A DNA stretch of 45,006 bases from Candidatus Kuenenia stuttgartensis (GCA_945890885.1 CAMDDF010000005.1:1-45006), one strand, 5' to 3'; shown: positions 16,450 through 25,682, counted from the stretch's first letter. The notes: generated by a model from the sequence alone, not told the origin. A program made the numbers and translations.

Positions 16450-19059
16450 ATGCAAAAAGTACGAAGTTTTACTATTTTACCGTCGCTGCCGGAACAGCTT
16501 AAAGACCTCAAGAGGGTCGCACAAAATATGTTCTGGTGCTGGAATGATGAATTTGTCGATCTTTTCAAACGCATCGATTCGAAGCTTTGGGAAGAATGCG
16601 GCCACAATCCTATCAAGCTTCTTGGTACGGTTTCGCAGGCCCGCCTTGAAGACCTCGCCAGGAATGACGGATTCATTTACCAAGTCAATCAGATGGTAGA
16701 AAAAATGGAAGTCGAGCTGGAGGCTCCGACCTGGTATGATAAAATTAACGGCGATAATCCAAAGCCTGTAATCGCATATTTCAGCGCAGAGTTTGGAATA
16801 CACGAATCACTTCCGATTTATTCCGGCGGTCTTGGTATCCTTGCGGGCGACCATTTAAAAAGTGCATCGGATCTGGGCATTCCGCTTGTTGGTGTCGGCC
16901 TGTTGTATCAGAACGGTTATTTCAGGCAGTATCTGAATACCGACGGCTGGCAGCAGGAGCATTATGTTGAAAATGATTTTTATAATATGCCGATTGAGCT
17001 GATGAAGAAAAAGAGTCAGCATCCGTTGACAGTGAATGTTTCGTTTCCGCAAAGAAATGTGATTGTACAGATATGGAAAGTTCAGGTCGGCAGAGTTCCT
17101 CTGTATCTTCTTGATACAAATGTCCCTGAAAACAGCGAGCAGGACAGGCCCATAACTTCGACGCTTTACGGCGGCGATATCGAAACAAGAATTCGACAGG
17201 AAATAATACTCGGCATCGGCGGATACAAGGCTCTTGTAGCTCTTGGCCTTGAACCTAACGTATGCCATATGAATGAGGGCCACGCTGCGTTTATGGCACT
17301 GGAAAGAGTCAAGCAGCTAAAAGACAAAAACGGCATGACTTTCAGCGAGGCTTTTGAAGTTGCAAAAGCAAGCAATGTTTTCACTGTTCATACGCCGGTA
17401 CCAGCGGGCAATGATGAATTTCCTGTCCAGATGATGGATAAATATTTTGGTCAGTATTTTGCAAAGCTCGGCATCAATCGTGAGCAGTTCCTTGCTCTCG
17501 GCAGGCTCAATCCTGATGATGATAAAGAGCCGTTCAAGATGCCTGTGCTGGCAATTAAAATAAGTTCATGCCGCAATGGCGTAAGTAAACTTCATGGCGA
17601 AGTTTCAAGGCAGATGTGGTCAGGTCTTTGGCCCGATTTGCCGGCCACTGAGGTTCCGATTGATTCGATAACAAACGGTATCCATCTTAAAACATGGCTC
17701 TCGGCTGAGCTGATATCGTTGTTTGAAAGATACCTTGGCGCAAACTGGAACGATGAAGCTATTGATAAGTCCCTCTGGGCCAATATTGATTCGATTCCGG
17801 ACGAGGAGTTCTGGCGAATTCATCAGCGGTGCAAAGAAGCTCTGGTAGGATATATCAGGAAAGCATTGAAAAAACAGCTTCAGCGAAGAGGTGCCTATCG
17901 TGCAGAGCTTAAATGGGCTGACGAGGTGCTTGACCCGGAAGCATTTACAATCGGTTTTGCAAGACGATTTGCGACATACAAAAGAGGCGCATTGATATTA
18001 AAGGATGTCGAAAGATTTACTAAGATTCTTGCTAACACAGACAAGCCTGTGCAGTTTATTTTCGCTGGCAAGGCGCATCCGAAAGACGCGTCAGGCAAGG
18101 AAATTATCAGGCAGATTGTGCATTTCGCAAATCAGGATTCTGTACGGAGAAAAGTTGTTTTCGTCGAGGATTATGATATTGACGTTGCAAGATACCTGGT
18201 TCAGGGCGTTGACATCTGGTTAAACAACCCCAGAAGGCCTATGGAAGCAAGCGGCACAAGCGGCATGAAAGCGGCGGTAAACGGCGTTCTAAATTGCAGC
18301 ACGCTCGACGGCTGGTGGTGCGAAGGCTATCACCCGGATGGCGGCTGGATAATCGGTGCAGGTGAATCGTACGATGACCTTGGCTATCAGGACCTTGTCG
18401 AATCTCAGGCGTTGTATAAAATTCTTGAAGATGAAATAATTCCGCTGTTCTATGATTACGGCACGGAAAGACTTCCGCGCGAATGGGTTAAGCGGATGAA
18501 AAATTCTATAAAATTCAACGCTCCAAAATTCAATACCGGAAGAATGGTTGCGGAATATGCGAGAAAATTTTATTCGCCATCGGCACAGAGATGGACATAT
18601 CTTACCGATACGGACATGACCCGTGCCAAGGCACTTTCTGAGTGGAGAGGCCGCATCAAAGGTTCATGGCATGAAATAAAGATTGAAGATGTAAATGTTA
18701 AAATGTCCAGCGGAGAAGAAATTTCGGAATTCAACTTCAAAGGCCCACAGCTTGAAGTCGGCGCTGAAATCGAAATTTTCGCCAAGGCATGGCTTGGCTC
18801 GATTGCTCCTATAGATGTTCAGTTGCAGATATATCACGGCACCGTTGATTCGTGGGGCAATATCAAAGAAGGGTCAGCGATGAAGATGATGTATGAAGGC
18901 CCAGCCGAGCGAGATGGACTGCATCAGTTCAAGGGTGTCCTAAAGTGCAACGCTTCCGGCAAGCAGGGTTTCGCAGTCAGAGTGCTGCCGCAAAATGGAG
19001 ACCTGGATAATCCTTACGACACAGGCATGATAGTCTGGGAAAATGGTAACGCCGGCTAG
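16450..19059 (+). CDS. glgP: Alpha-glucan (glycogen) phosphorylase, GT35
   Basis: An 869-residue PLP enzyme that releases glucose-1-phosphate from glycogen or maltodextrin. The N-terminal about 110 residues (FTILPSLPEQLKDLKRVAQN, FWCWNDEFVDLF) match the DUF3417 domain that marks the long alpha-glucan phosphorylase subgroup. AYFSAEFGIHESLPIYSGGLG, CHMNEGHAAF and VHTPVPAGNDEF follow. The PLP lysine lies in MEASGTSGMKAAVNG. The last about 130 residues are a beta-rich extension. It stands alone between the 6S RNA gene and a two-way terminator. It may act with other glycogen genes outside the window; the cytoplasmic GH100-like enzyme upstream could share substrates. Confidence 0.95.
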   Translation: MQKVRSFTILPSLPEQLKDLKRVAQNMFWCWNDEFVDLFKRIDSKLWEECGHNPIKLLGTVSQARLEDLARNDGFIYQVNQMVEKMEVELEAPTWYDKINGDNPKPVIAYFSAEFGIHESLPIYSGGLGILAGDHLKSASDLGIPLVGVGLLYQNGYFRQYLNTDGWQQEHYVENDFYNMPIELMKKKSQHPLTVNVSFPQRNVIVQIWKVQVGRVPLYLLDTNVPENSEQDRPITSTLYGGDIETRIRQEIILGIGGYKALVALGLEPNVCHMNEGHAAFMALERVKQLKDKNGMTFSEAFEVAKASNVFTVHTPVPAGNDEFPVQMMDKYFGQYFAKLGINREQFLALGRLNPDDDKEPFKMPVLAIKISSCRNGVSKLHGEVSRQMWSGLWPDLPATEVPIDSITNGIHLKTWLSAELISLFERYLGANWNDEAIDKSLWANIDSIPDEEFWRIHQRCKEALVGYIRKALKKQLQRRGAYRAELKWADEVLDPEAFTIGFARRFATYKRGALILKDVERFTKILANTDKPVQFIFAGKAHPKDASGKEIIRQIVHFANQDSVRRKVVFVEDYDIDVARYLVQGVDIWLNNPRRPMEASGTSGMKAAVNGVLNCSTLDGWWCEGYHPDGGWIIGAGESYDDLGYQDLVESQALYKILEDEIIPLFYDYGTERLPREWVKRMKNSIKFNAPKFNTGRMVAEYARKFYSPSAQRWTYLTDTDMTRAKALSEWRGRIKGSWHEIKIEDVNVKMSSGEEISEFNFKGPQLEVGAEIEIFAKAWLGSIAPIDVQLQIYHGTVDSWGNIKEGSAMKMMYEGPAERDGLHQFKGVLKCNASGKQGFAVRVLPQNGDLDNPYDTGMIVWENGNAG

Positions 19060-19089
19060 AATGATTGAAAGTTTCATAGATTAAAAACA

Positions 19090-19123
19090 AAAAGCACTTC
19101 TGATTTCCGGAAGTGCTTTTTTT
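19090..19123. terminator. Two-way terminator between glgP and accD
   Basis: AAAAGCACTTC (19090-19100) pairs perfectly with GAAGTGCTTTT (19110-19120) around a nine-base loop. T runs follow on both strands, so it can end the convergent glgP and accD transcripts. Confidence 0.85.
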
Positions 19124-19142
19124 ATTGTCATCGTGAGTGTAC

Positions 19143-19994
19143 TTATTTGCCGCAGTAGTCGATGAGCCTTGCGATTTCGCTTCTGAGATTGTGGCGATGC
19201 ACAATCATATCGACAAAGCCGTGGTCAACAAGGAACTCGGCACGCTGAAAACCTTCGGGCAATTCCACCTTGATTGTCTGGTAAATCGTTCTTGGCCCTG
19301 CAAAGCCGATAAGCGCTTCGGGTTCAGCAATTATTATATCGCCAAGCATTGCAAAACTTGCCGTTACGCCGCCGGTGGTGGGGTCGGTAAGCAGCGAAAT
19401 GAAAAGTCCGCCAGTCTCGTCATATCTGGCAAGGGCAGCGGATGTTTTGGCCATTTGACCGAGCGAAACGACGCCTTCGTGCATTCTTGCGCCGCCAGAG
19501 GCGCTTACAACGATAAACGGCAGCGATTCTTCTATTGCCTTATCCACAGCGACACAGAATTTTTCGCCTACGACAGCTCCCATAGAGCCGCCGAGGTAAT
19601 CGAAATCCATCGCGGCAAGAATTACGCCTCGACCTTTGATGAATGCTTTGCCGACAAGCAATGCTTCCTTGGCTCCGGTTTTGGTTTCTTCTGTTTTGGC
19701 GCGGTCTTTGTAGCTTGTGCCTCTGAAATGGAAATCCAGCGGGTCGCTAGTGGTCATATCAGATAGAAATTCTTCGAAAGTGCCCTCGTCAACAAGCTGA
19801 TTGACGCGGGTTCTGCCTGATGCTCTGAAATGATGGTTGCATTCCGGGCAAACTTCCAGATTTTCGGAAACGGTCTTTTTATAGACGATATGCTCGCAGC
19901 TGGGGCATCTGACCCACAAGCCTTCCGGCATTTCTTTTCTCGGTTTAAGCGAAAAACCGTCCCATTTTGATTTTGTCTTTACCATAGTCGGCAT
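19143..19994 (-). CDS. accD: Acetyl-CoA carboxylase carboxyltransferase subunit beta
   Basis: A 283-residue subunit of the carboxyltransferase that makes malonyl-CoA for fatty acid synthesis. It has the zinc ribbon at the N-terminus (RCPSCEHIVY and LEVCPECNHHF, four cysteines) and the crotonase-type core (VVSASGGARMHEGVVSLGQM, PTTGGVTASFAMLGDI, IGFAGPRTIYQTI). Length is normal. The start at 19994 has no clear ribosome-binding site; an ATG at 19985 is an alternative. The partner accA is not in the window. It lies downstream of rpe, 36 bases away, and is probably read from the same transcript. Confidence 0.96.
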   Translation of the reverse strand: MPTMVKTKSKWDGFSLKPRKEMPEGLWVRCPSCEHIVYKKTVSENLEVCPECNHHFRASGRTRVNQLVDEGTFEEFLSDMTTSDPLDFHFRGTSYKDRAKTEETKTGAKEALLVGKAFIKGRGVILAAMDFDYLGGSMGAVVGEKFCVAVDKAIEESLPFIVVSASGGARMHEGVVSLGQMAKTSAALARYDETGGLFISLLTDPTTGGVTASFAMLGDIIIAEPEALIGFAGPRTIYQTIKVELPEGFQRAEFLVDHGFVDMIVHRHNLRSEIARLIDYCGK

Positions 19995-20030
19995 ATTATA
20001 ACGAGTTTCAATCCTGATTTCGAGAGATTT

Positions 20031-20711
20031 TTAATTGCGATAGCTGTTGACGATGTCTTCGATAGCCTTTTTTCTGTCGGCTTTTCCGAAGATGGCGTTT
20101 CCTGCTACCAGCGTATCGGCTCCGTATTCGACCACTGTTTTTGCGGTATCAGCAGAGATTCCGCCGTCAACTTCGATTCGAACATCCGGGCCTACCATTT
20201 TGCGAATATCTATGATTTTTTTTGCGGCCTCTGCCATAAAGCTCTGCCCGCCAAAGCCGGGATTAACCGTCATAACCAGTATCATCTGGCAAAGCTCGGC
20301 GAATTCTTCAATATCCTTTACGGGCGTAACCGGATTGACGCACAAACCTGCTGAACAGCCCATATCGTGGAGCCGTTTGATAATATCTTCCGGCTCGCCG
20401 TTTGCTTCGATATGAAAAGTGATATGGTCAGCGCCAGCCTTGACGAACGGCTCGATATAATCGTCCGGGTCGGTTATCATCAGATGCGCATCAAGGATAA
20501 GGTTCGGAAAATGTGAACGCAGATTCTTGACAAGCGGCGGGCCCATCGTAAGGTTCGGCACGAAATGCCCATCCATCACGTCAAGGTGAATAATGGTTAA
20601 GCCGCAGTCGGCGACCTGTCTGATTTCATCAGCCAGACACCCGAAGTCCGCACTTAAAATAGAAGGAGCAATTTCAATCTTGCCGCCTTTTGGTAATCTA
20701 AAATTTTCCAT
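20031..20711 (-). CDS. rpe: Ribulose-phosphate 3-epimerase
   Basis: A 226-residue TIM-barrel enzyme that interconverts ribulose-5-phosphate and xylulose-5-phosphate in the pentose phosphate pathway. The motifs are clear: IEIAPSILSADFGCLADEI, the metal-binding LDVMDGHFVPNLTMGP, DAHLMI, LVMTVNPGFGGQSF and EVDGGI with the final aspartate. Length is usual. It starts five bases after the end of pgk, so the two are co-transcribed, with accD downstream. Confidence 0.96.
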   Translation of the reverse strand: MENFRLPKGGKIEIAPSILSADFGCLADEIRQVADCGLTIIHLDVMDGHFVPNLTMGPPLVKNLRSHFPNLILDAHLMITDPDDYIEPFVKAGADHITFHIEANGEPEDIIKRLHDMGCSAGLCVNPVTPVKDIEEFAELCQMILVMTVNPGFGGQSFMAEAAKKIIDIRKMVGPDVRIEVDGGISADTAKTVVEYGADTLVAGNAIFGKADRKKAIEDIVNSYRN

Positions 20712-20716
20712 AATTT

Positions 20717-21958
20717 TTATTTATCATCCAAAATCGCGATGCATTTGAATTTCTTGCCTTCGAGGAATTCAAGACTTGCGCCGCCGCCGGTTGAAACGTG
20801 GCTGACCTTGTCTTCGAGTCCCATGTTTTCAATTGCTGTTGCGCTGTCGCCGCCGCCTATGATGGTTTTTGCACCTTTGCTTGTAGCGTCAGCAACTGCG
20901 TATGCTACCGCCTTTGTGCCTGCATCGAATGGAACCATTTCGAATACTCCCATCGGGCCGTTCCATATAACGGTTTTGGCACCTTTGATTTTTTCAACGA
21001 AGAGCTTGCTTGTTTTTGGGCCGATGTCAAGGCCTTCCCATTCGTCCGGAATATTTCCTTCGACAATTTTATTTTCGGCGTTGGCTTTGAACTCCTGAGC
21101 GATAACGGTATCAATCGGCAATACAAGTTCCTTGCCTTTGTCGGCAGCCATCTTAATCAGTTCGCTTGCCTTATCAACAAAATCATTTTCGCACAGGCTC
21201 TTGCCTACGTTCAAACCTTTTGCCTTGAAGAATGTGTATGCCATAGCACCGCCGATAAGGATTTTGTCAACCTTATCGAGCAGGTTTTCGATGACAGCTA
21301 TTTTATCGGAGACTTTTGCTCCGCCGAGAATTGCAACGAAAGGCCTTTCGGGTTTTTCAACCGTTTCGCCGAGATATTTGAGTTCCTTTTCGATGAGGAA
21401 ACCGCTAACTTTGTCTTTGCCTTTCATTAGTGATGGCACGGTGTACATTGAAGCGTTGTCCCTGTGGGCTGTGCCGAACGCATCGCAAACATAAACATCG
21501 CCGAGGTCTGCAATCTGCTGTGCGAAATCGTCTTTTGCCTTGCGAAGCTGAGCATCTTCTTTGGCAACCTTGTCTTTGATGGTTTCCTGATTATGGAAGC
21601 GGAGATTTTCGAGTACCATAACATCGCCGGGCTTCATTGCCATTGCTTTTGCTTTGACATCTGCGCCGATGCAGTCATTTGCAAAGATTACAGGTTTGCC
21701 GAGCAGTTCGCCGAGTTTCTTGGCAACTGGAGCCATAGAATACTTTGCTTCGAATTCGCCGCCCTTTGGTCTGCCGAGATGGCTCATAAGAATCACGCTT
21801 GCGCCTTTATCAAGCACATATTTGATAGTCGGCAGTGCCTTTGTGATTCTTCCTGTGTTTGTGATGTTGAGATTTGAATCGAGAGGTACGTTGAAATCGA
21901 CTCTCATTACGATTCTTTTTCCTTTGACGTTAATGTCAGCAACTGTTTTCTTTGCCAT
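20717..21958 (-). CDS. pgk: Phosphoglycerate kinase
   Basis: A 413-residue glycolytic enzyme that moves phosphate from 1,3-bisphosphoglycerate to ADP. Seen: RVDFNVPLD, SHLGRPKGGEFEAKYSMAPV, LENLRFH, CDAFGTAHR, FVAILGGAKVSDKIAVIENL, and the nucleotide loop IGGGDSATAIE with STGGGASLEFLEGK. It is normal in length. It is read after gap on the minus strand; a terminator lies between them, so gap is probably made in excess and pgk from readthrough or its own promoter. A CTCGCT/AGCGAGG stretch precedes the ATG as ribosome-binding site. Confidence 0.97.
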   Translation of the reverse strand: MAKKTVADINVKGKRIVMRVDFNVPLDSNLNITNTGRITKALPTIKYVLDKGASVILMSHLGRPKGGEFEAKYSMAPVAKKLGELLGKPVIFANDCIGADVKAKAMAMKPGDVMVLENLRFHNQETIKDKVAKEDAQLRKAKDDFAQQIADLGDVYVCDAFGTAHRDNASMYTVPSLMKGKDKVSGFLIEKELKYLGETVEKPERPFVAILGGAKVSDKIAVIENLLDKVDKILIGGAMAYTFFKAKGLNVGKSLCENDFVDKASELIKMAADKGKELVLPIDTVIAQEFKANAENKIVEGNIPDEWEGLDIGPKTSKLFVEKIKGAKTVIWNGPMGVFEMVPFDAGTKAVAYAVADATSKGAKTIIGGGDSATAIENMGLEDKVSHVSTGGGASLEFLEGKKFKCIAILDDK

Positions 21959-22063
21959 TTTCTAACCTCGCTATAATCAAAGTTTTTATTCAGATACGGA
22001 TTAACACGGATTTTTAATTTTTTAAACCAGTGTAAATCAGTGTCCAATCTGCAATTTAAAAAA

Positions 22064-22091
22064 AAGGCCTGTCCGCCATTGAACAGGCCTT
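22064..22091 (-). terminator. Terminator after gap
   Basis: On the minus strand AAGGCCTGT (22091-22083) pairs perfectly with ACAGGCCTT (22072-22064) around ten bases and is followed by a run of T residues. A strong intrinsic terminator 15 bases after the gap stop codon. Confidence 0.85.
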
Positions 22092-22105
22092 CGATTCAAT
22101 CCTTA

Positions 22106-23116
22106 TTACAGGCTAGCAAGTTTTGCGATGATGTCGCAAGTCCTTTGTGAATAGCCCCATTCATTGTCATACCATGTGAGAATCTTAACCATGTTGCCCA
22201 TAACCATTGTGCTAAGACCATCGAAGATGCTTGAGTTCGGGTTGCCGATGATGTCTGAGCTAACGATTGGGTCTTCTGTGTAAGCAAGAATTCCCTTGAG
22301 CGGGCCTTCAGCTGCTTTCTTGATAGCGGCGTTGATTTCCGCAGCGGTTACTTCCTTTTCAAGTTCAACTGTAAGGTCAACACAGCTGCCGTCTATGACA
22401 GGCACTCTCAGTGCATAGCCGTGAAGCTTGCCGTTGAGGGCTGGGATAACTTTGCCGACAGCCTTTGCAGCACCGGTTGTTGTCGGGATAATGTTCTGAG
22501 CGGCAGCACGTGCACGGCGGAGGTCGCTGTGAATCATATCTGCTGCGTTCTGGTCATTTGTGTAAGCGTGAACGGTAACCATCAAGCCTTTCTTGATGCC
22601 GAACGCTTCGTGAAGAACCTTTGCTACTGGAGCAAGGCAGTTTGTTGTGCAGCTTGCGTTTGAGACGCACTGTACTTTTGATGTCAGGGTGTTATCGTTT
22701 ACGCCCATAACGCACATTGCATCGATTTCGTCCTTTGAAGGAACGGTGAGAACGACTTTCTTGGCACCGGCTTTGATGTGGTCGCCGTAGCCGCCTTTTT
22801 CGGTTGAACGTGAGGTGAAGATACCGGTTGATTCAACTACAACGTCAACCTTCATCGCTGCCCAAGGCAGTTCAGCAGGGTTTTTCATTGCAAGAACCTT
22901 GATTTCCTTGCCGTCGATTACGATAGCGCCGTCTTTGCCTTCGACTGTGCCATTGTAAGGGCCCATAACTGTGTCATATTTGAACAGGTGAGCAAGAGAC
23001 TTTGCTGGTGCAAGGTCATTGATTGCTACCAGTTCCATATCTTTTCTTGTCATGATGATGCGTGCTACTGCTCTTCCGATTCGGCCGAAACCATTGATTG
23101 CAACCTTTGTCGCCAT
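22106..23116 (-). CDS. gap: Glyceraldehyde-3-phosphate dehydrogenase, type I
   Basis: A 336-residue NAD-dependent glycolytic dehydrogenase. The Rossmann start is [16 protein letters not shown]; the catalytic cysteine is in [15 protein letters not shown]; the C-terminal domain has [18 protein letters not shown] and ends with [11 protein letters not shown]. Length is standard. AAGGAG sits just upstream of the ATG. The gene starts the gap-pgk-rpe-accD run and is followed by a strong terminator, so it forms its own short transcript as well. Confidence 0.97.
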   Translation of the reverse strand: MATKVAINGFGRIGRAVARIIMTRKDMELVAINDLAPAKSLAHLFKYDTVMGPYNGTVEGKDGAIVIDGKEIKVLAMKNPAELPWAAMKVDVVVESTGIFTSRSTEKGGYGDHIKAGAKKVVLTVPSKDEIDAMCVMGVNDNTLTSKVQCVSNASCTTNCLAPVAKVLHEAFGIKKGLMVTVHAYTNDQNAADMIHSDLRRARAAAQNIIPTTTGAAKAVGKVIPALNGKLHGYALRVPVIDGSCVDLTVELEKEVTAAEINAAIKKAAEGPLKGILAYTEDPIVSSDIIGNPNSSIFDGLSTMVMGNMVKILTWYDNEWGYSQRTCDIIAKLASL

Positions 23117-23312
23117 TTGAAACTCCTTGTCTAAATTACTGTAAAAACTTAACTTATGTTAATATCCGGACATACGCCCAGTCTACGTTATAACCAAAAG
23201 GGATTCATTGTATCCAGACCTTCGCCGCTGACTTTCCAGAACGGAACAAATGTATTGAAAACCGCCCCCGTTGTCAAGCCAAAATTGCCAGGGTAATAAG
23301 GAATCCCAAAAA

Positions 23313-23400
23313 TCGTCAACGGTTGACCGTTTACCGTAAAGAAACATCCGAATGTTGTTTGTAGGGGCAGTTCGCGAACTGCCCGAAGCTGGCGATTCGC
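23313..23400 (+). repeat. Dispersed repeat, left of hsp20
   Basis: Begins with the GTCAACGGTTGACCG-type module and runs into CCGAATGTTGTTTGTAG, then a GGGCAGTTCGCGAACTGCCC palindrome and GAAGC(T/G)GGCGATTC. The second half is nearly identical to 24175-24229 on the other side of hsp20, in the same orientation. Confidence 0.85.
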
Positions 23401-23512
23401 GGCAAAAAAAGTCACCGGTTGACGATTTTTTCGCTTGCCAAAATGGCATTTTTTCTGCCAAAATTGCACCCTAAAACCTAATTCTCAGTACTAAAAACAG
23501 GCTTTTATGGCT

Positions 23513-23528
23513 GGCACGGACTTTGCAA
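23513..23528 (+). promoter_or_regulatory. Sigma-54 (RpoN) promoter of hsp20
   Basis: TGGCACGGACTTTGCA matches the -24/-12 consensus TGGCACG-N4-TTGCA at every fixed position, with GG (23514-23515) and GC (23526-23527) ten bases apart. Transcription would start near 23539, about 40 bases before the hsp20 start. A TGCCAAAATGGCA palindrome (23436-23448) and a further TGCCA (23456-23460) lie 80-100 bases upstream, where an activator would bind. Confidence 0.8.
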
Positions 23529-23580
23529 AATATAATATTATAGATTAGCGAAAACTGATTTTAAGAAAGGACGGTGTACT

Positions 23581-24057
23581 GTGGAAAACATCATCAAAAG
23601 AAGGAAAAGTGAAAATGTCGGGCCTCTTGGGATTATGAGGCGGGGATTCGACGACCTGTTTGACGATTTCTTCAATGAGTTCGGGATTTCGCCTTACAGG
23701 TGGGGACGTGAAGCGAGAATGGATTTCGTTCCGAAAATGGACATTACCGAATCGGACAAAGAATACAATCTCGCTGTTGAGCTGCCCGGAATGGACAAAA
23801 AGGATATTGAAATCGATTTGACCGACGATGTGCTGACCATCAAAGGCGAAAAGAAAACCGAACGCAAAGAGGAAGGCAAAGGCAGGTATCACTTCGAACG
23901 CTCTTACGGCAGTTTCAGCAGATCCGTTACGCTGCCCAGCAACATCAAAGATGAAGAAATTGCGGCAGATTTCAAAAATGGCGTGCTGCACGTAACACTT
24001 CCCAAGGCTGAGCCTGCAAAATCACACTCAAAGAAAGTGCAAATCAAAGCTGAATAA
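23581..24057 (+). CDS. Small heat shock protein, Hsp20 family
   Basis: A 158-residue holdase chaperone. The alpha-crystallin domain spans about residues 45-145: DFVPKMDITESDKEYNLAVE, LPGMDKKDIEIDLTDDVLTI, KGEKKTE, FERSYGSFSRSVTLP and the closing AADFKNGVLHVTLPK. A short acidic/aromatic N-terminus and a basic tail (SHSKKVQIKAE, with a VQI-type motif) complete it. The start is a GTG at 23581 with GAAAGGAC about nine bases upstream. It is a single-gene transcript from a sigma-54 promoter with a weak hairpin after the stop. It is flanked by direct repeats. Confidence 0.95.
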   Translation: MENIIKRRKSENVGPLGIMRRGFDDLFDDFFNEFGISPYRWGREARMDFVPKMDITESDKEYNLAVELPGMDKKDIEIDLTDDVLTIKGEKKTERKEEGKGRYHFERSYGSFSRSVTLPSNIKDEEIAADFKNGVLHVTLPKAEPAKSHSKKVQIKAE

Positions 24058-24081
24058 GTATCGGCTGAGGGCAATCGCGGT

Positions 24082-24107
24082 AAGGGGCTTTGGAATCAAG
24101 GCCCCTT
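24082..24107 (+). terminator. Possible terminator of hsp20
   Basis: AAGGGGC (24082-24088) pairs with GCCCCTT (24101-24107), followed by CGTTTATT. GC-rich stem but an interrupted T run. Confidence 0.55.
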
Positions 24108-24117
24108 CGTTTATTAA

Positions 24118-24443
24118 ATCGTCGACGGTTTTCCGTTGACCGTCTTCCGTCGGCCGTTCACCGCAAAGAACCTGCCGAATGTTGTTTGTAGAGGGCAGTT
24201 CGCGAACTGCCCGAAGCGGGCGATTCTCGTTGATCGCCCCTACGAGTTATTGGCAGTTAAGAAAATCGTTAGCCATCTGATTTATTCAGGGGGTTCTTCG
24301 GAAGAAGTGAGAAGTTAAATGTTAGAAAAAAATCCGCGTTATCTGTGCAATCTGCGGTTAATAATAAAAGAAATTCGAGTTTATTCGTGTAATTCGTTGT
24401 TAAAAAAAACGGTGAACGGAAAACGGTCGACGGTTGGCGGTTT
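24118..24443. repeat. Composite intergenic repeat block between hsp20 and rtcB
   Basis: Almost the whole spacer is repeat. 24118-24165 holds the GTCGACGGTTTTCCGTTGACC module; 24175-24229 repeats the GGGCAGTTCGCGAACTGCCC palindrome module; about 24295-24325 has GAAGTGAGAAGTTAAATG, the 'fine' module also seen near 44670-44705; 24330-24410 has the ATCCGCGTTATCTGTG/AATTCGTTGTTAAAAA module; 24411-24443 has the inverted GGAAAACGGTCGACGG module, which runs to the rtcB stop codon. No gene is seen here. Confidence 0.8.
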
Positions 24444-25682
24444 TTAATCTTCCGGCCGTTCGCTGGCGGGGGCCATTTTGACTATTTTCGGGTCGAACCT
24501 TGCGATAACTTCCACAAGGTCTTGCTGTGCCTGCATTACCTGTTCGATGTCCTTATAAGCCATCGGCACCTCGTCAAGCCCTGCTGATATAAGTGTTATG
24601 CCCTTGCCGTCGAGGTAATCCCGCAGGTACTGCCAGTTGAATTTCTTTTTCGCGGCCGTTCTGCTCATCTGCCTGCCTGCCCCGTGAGCGGCAGAGTTCA
24701 GCGAATCCTTATTGCCCTTGCCTCTGACGACAAAGCCCGGCGTTCCCATCGAGCCGGGGATTATCCCGATTGCCCCTGCCGAAGCTGGCGTTGCCCCTTT
24801 GCGGTGGACTATCATTTCCTTGCCGAAGTGGGTTTCCTTCCATGCGAAATTATGATGATTTTCGATATCGCACAAGACCCTTACGCCGAGATGCTTTGCG
24901 ATATATCTATGAATCAATTCGTGATTGGCGGATGCGTATTTTCCCATAAGCTGCATGGCCTGCCAGTATTCCTGACCGGCATTGCTGTCCATATCGAGCC
25001 ATGCAAGATGCCGCAGTTCGTCGGGCAACTCTTTATGGATGTTCATTGCCAGATGGCTGTAATATGTCGCAAGCTGATTGCCCGCTCCTCTGCTGCCGCT
25101 ATGACTCAAAAGGGCGACATACTGGCCGGCCTTTAAGCCGAGGTCGTCATTTTCGAGGGTCAGCAGGCCGAACTCGACAAAATGATTGCCGCTTCCGCTG
25201 GTGCCAAGCTGCGCCCATGCTTTATCCTTAAGCTCCGCCACAGGCCTTGCGAACGACCAATCCATATCCATAACGCTGTGCTGCCTGTGGGTTCTGAATT
25301 CTGCACCGATGCCGAAACCGGTTTCCCTGTTGATGGCATCTATCAGGATTTTCTTTTTTTCATCAAGGCTGCTTACAGGCAAATCAAGCACGGTCATTTT
25401 CATCCTGCACGCGATATCTACGCCAACAGCATAGGGAATTACCGAGTTATCCGTTCCAAGCACTCCGCCGATTGGCAAGCCATATCCGACATGCGCGTCC
25501 GGCATAAGAGCGGCGATAAACGAAATCGGCAGCCTGCACGCGTTTTTAATCTGTTGAATCGACTCTTCCTCAAAGCCCGACCCCCATTGCTTGTACGGAG
25601 CGGGGCTTGGCCGTTCCTGAAAGCTATGAAACGGAACCGATTCTATCAGCTTTTGCGTTTTTTTCTTTTTTCCTGAACTCAT
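24444..25682 (-). CDS. rtcB: RtcB-family RNA ligase
   Basis: A 412-residue GTP- and manganese-dependent ligase that joins 2',3'-cyclic phosphate (or 3'-phosphate) to 5'-hydroxyl RNA ends in tRNA splicing and RNA repair. Seen: MPDAHVGYGLPIGGVLG and AVGVDIACRM with metal ligands, GSGNHFVEFG, LSHSGSRGAG, and near the C-terminus GSMGTPGFVVRGKGN plus LNSAAHGAGRQMSRTAAKK, which contains the histidine that takes the guanylate. Length is close to the bacterial form. It has no archease or RtcA/RtcR neighbour. hsp20 next door has a sigma-54 promoter, but a sigma-54 site is not seen upstream of rtcB itself. Confidence 0.93.
   Translation of the reverse strand: MSSGKKKKTQKLIESVPFHSFQERPSPAPYKQWGSGFEEESIQQIKNACRLPISFIAALMPDAHVGYGLPIGGVLGTDNSVIPYAVGVDIACRMKMTVLDLPVSSLDEKKKILIDAINRETGFGIGAEFRTHRQHSVMDMDWSFARPVAELKDKAWAQLGTSGSGNHFVEFGLLTLENDDLGLKAGQYVALLSHSGSRGAGNQLATYYSHLAMNIHKELPDELRHLAWLDMDSNAGQEYWQAMQLMGKYASANHELIHRYIAKHLGVRVLCDIENHHNFAWKETHFGKEMIVHRKGATPASAGAIGIIPGSMGTPGFVVRGKGNKDSLNSAAHGAGRQMSRTAAKKKFNWQYLRDYLDGKGITLISAGLDEVPMAYKDIEQVMQAQQDLVEVIARFDPKIVKMAPASERPED

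Larger units (their letters stand above)
23117..23580. other. 464-base spacer upstream of hsp20
   Basis: Between divergent gap and hsp20. It holds the gap leader, a repeat copy (23313-23400), a pair of TGCCA words 20 bases apart (23436 and 23456) and a sigma-54 promoter (23513-23528). The two long minus-strand frames here cover the repeat in different phases and do not look like genes. Confidence 0.7.

Noticed and set aside
23183-23469. Two overlapping minus-strand frames upstream of hsp20
   Set aside because: Both run through the repeat module, the palindromic words and part of the sigma-54 region; no ribosome-binding site and no protein-like composition.
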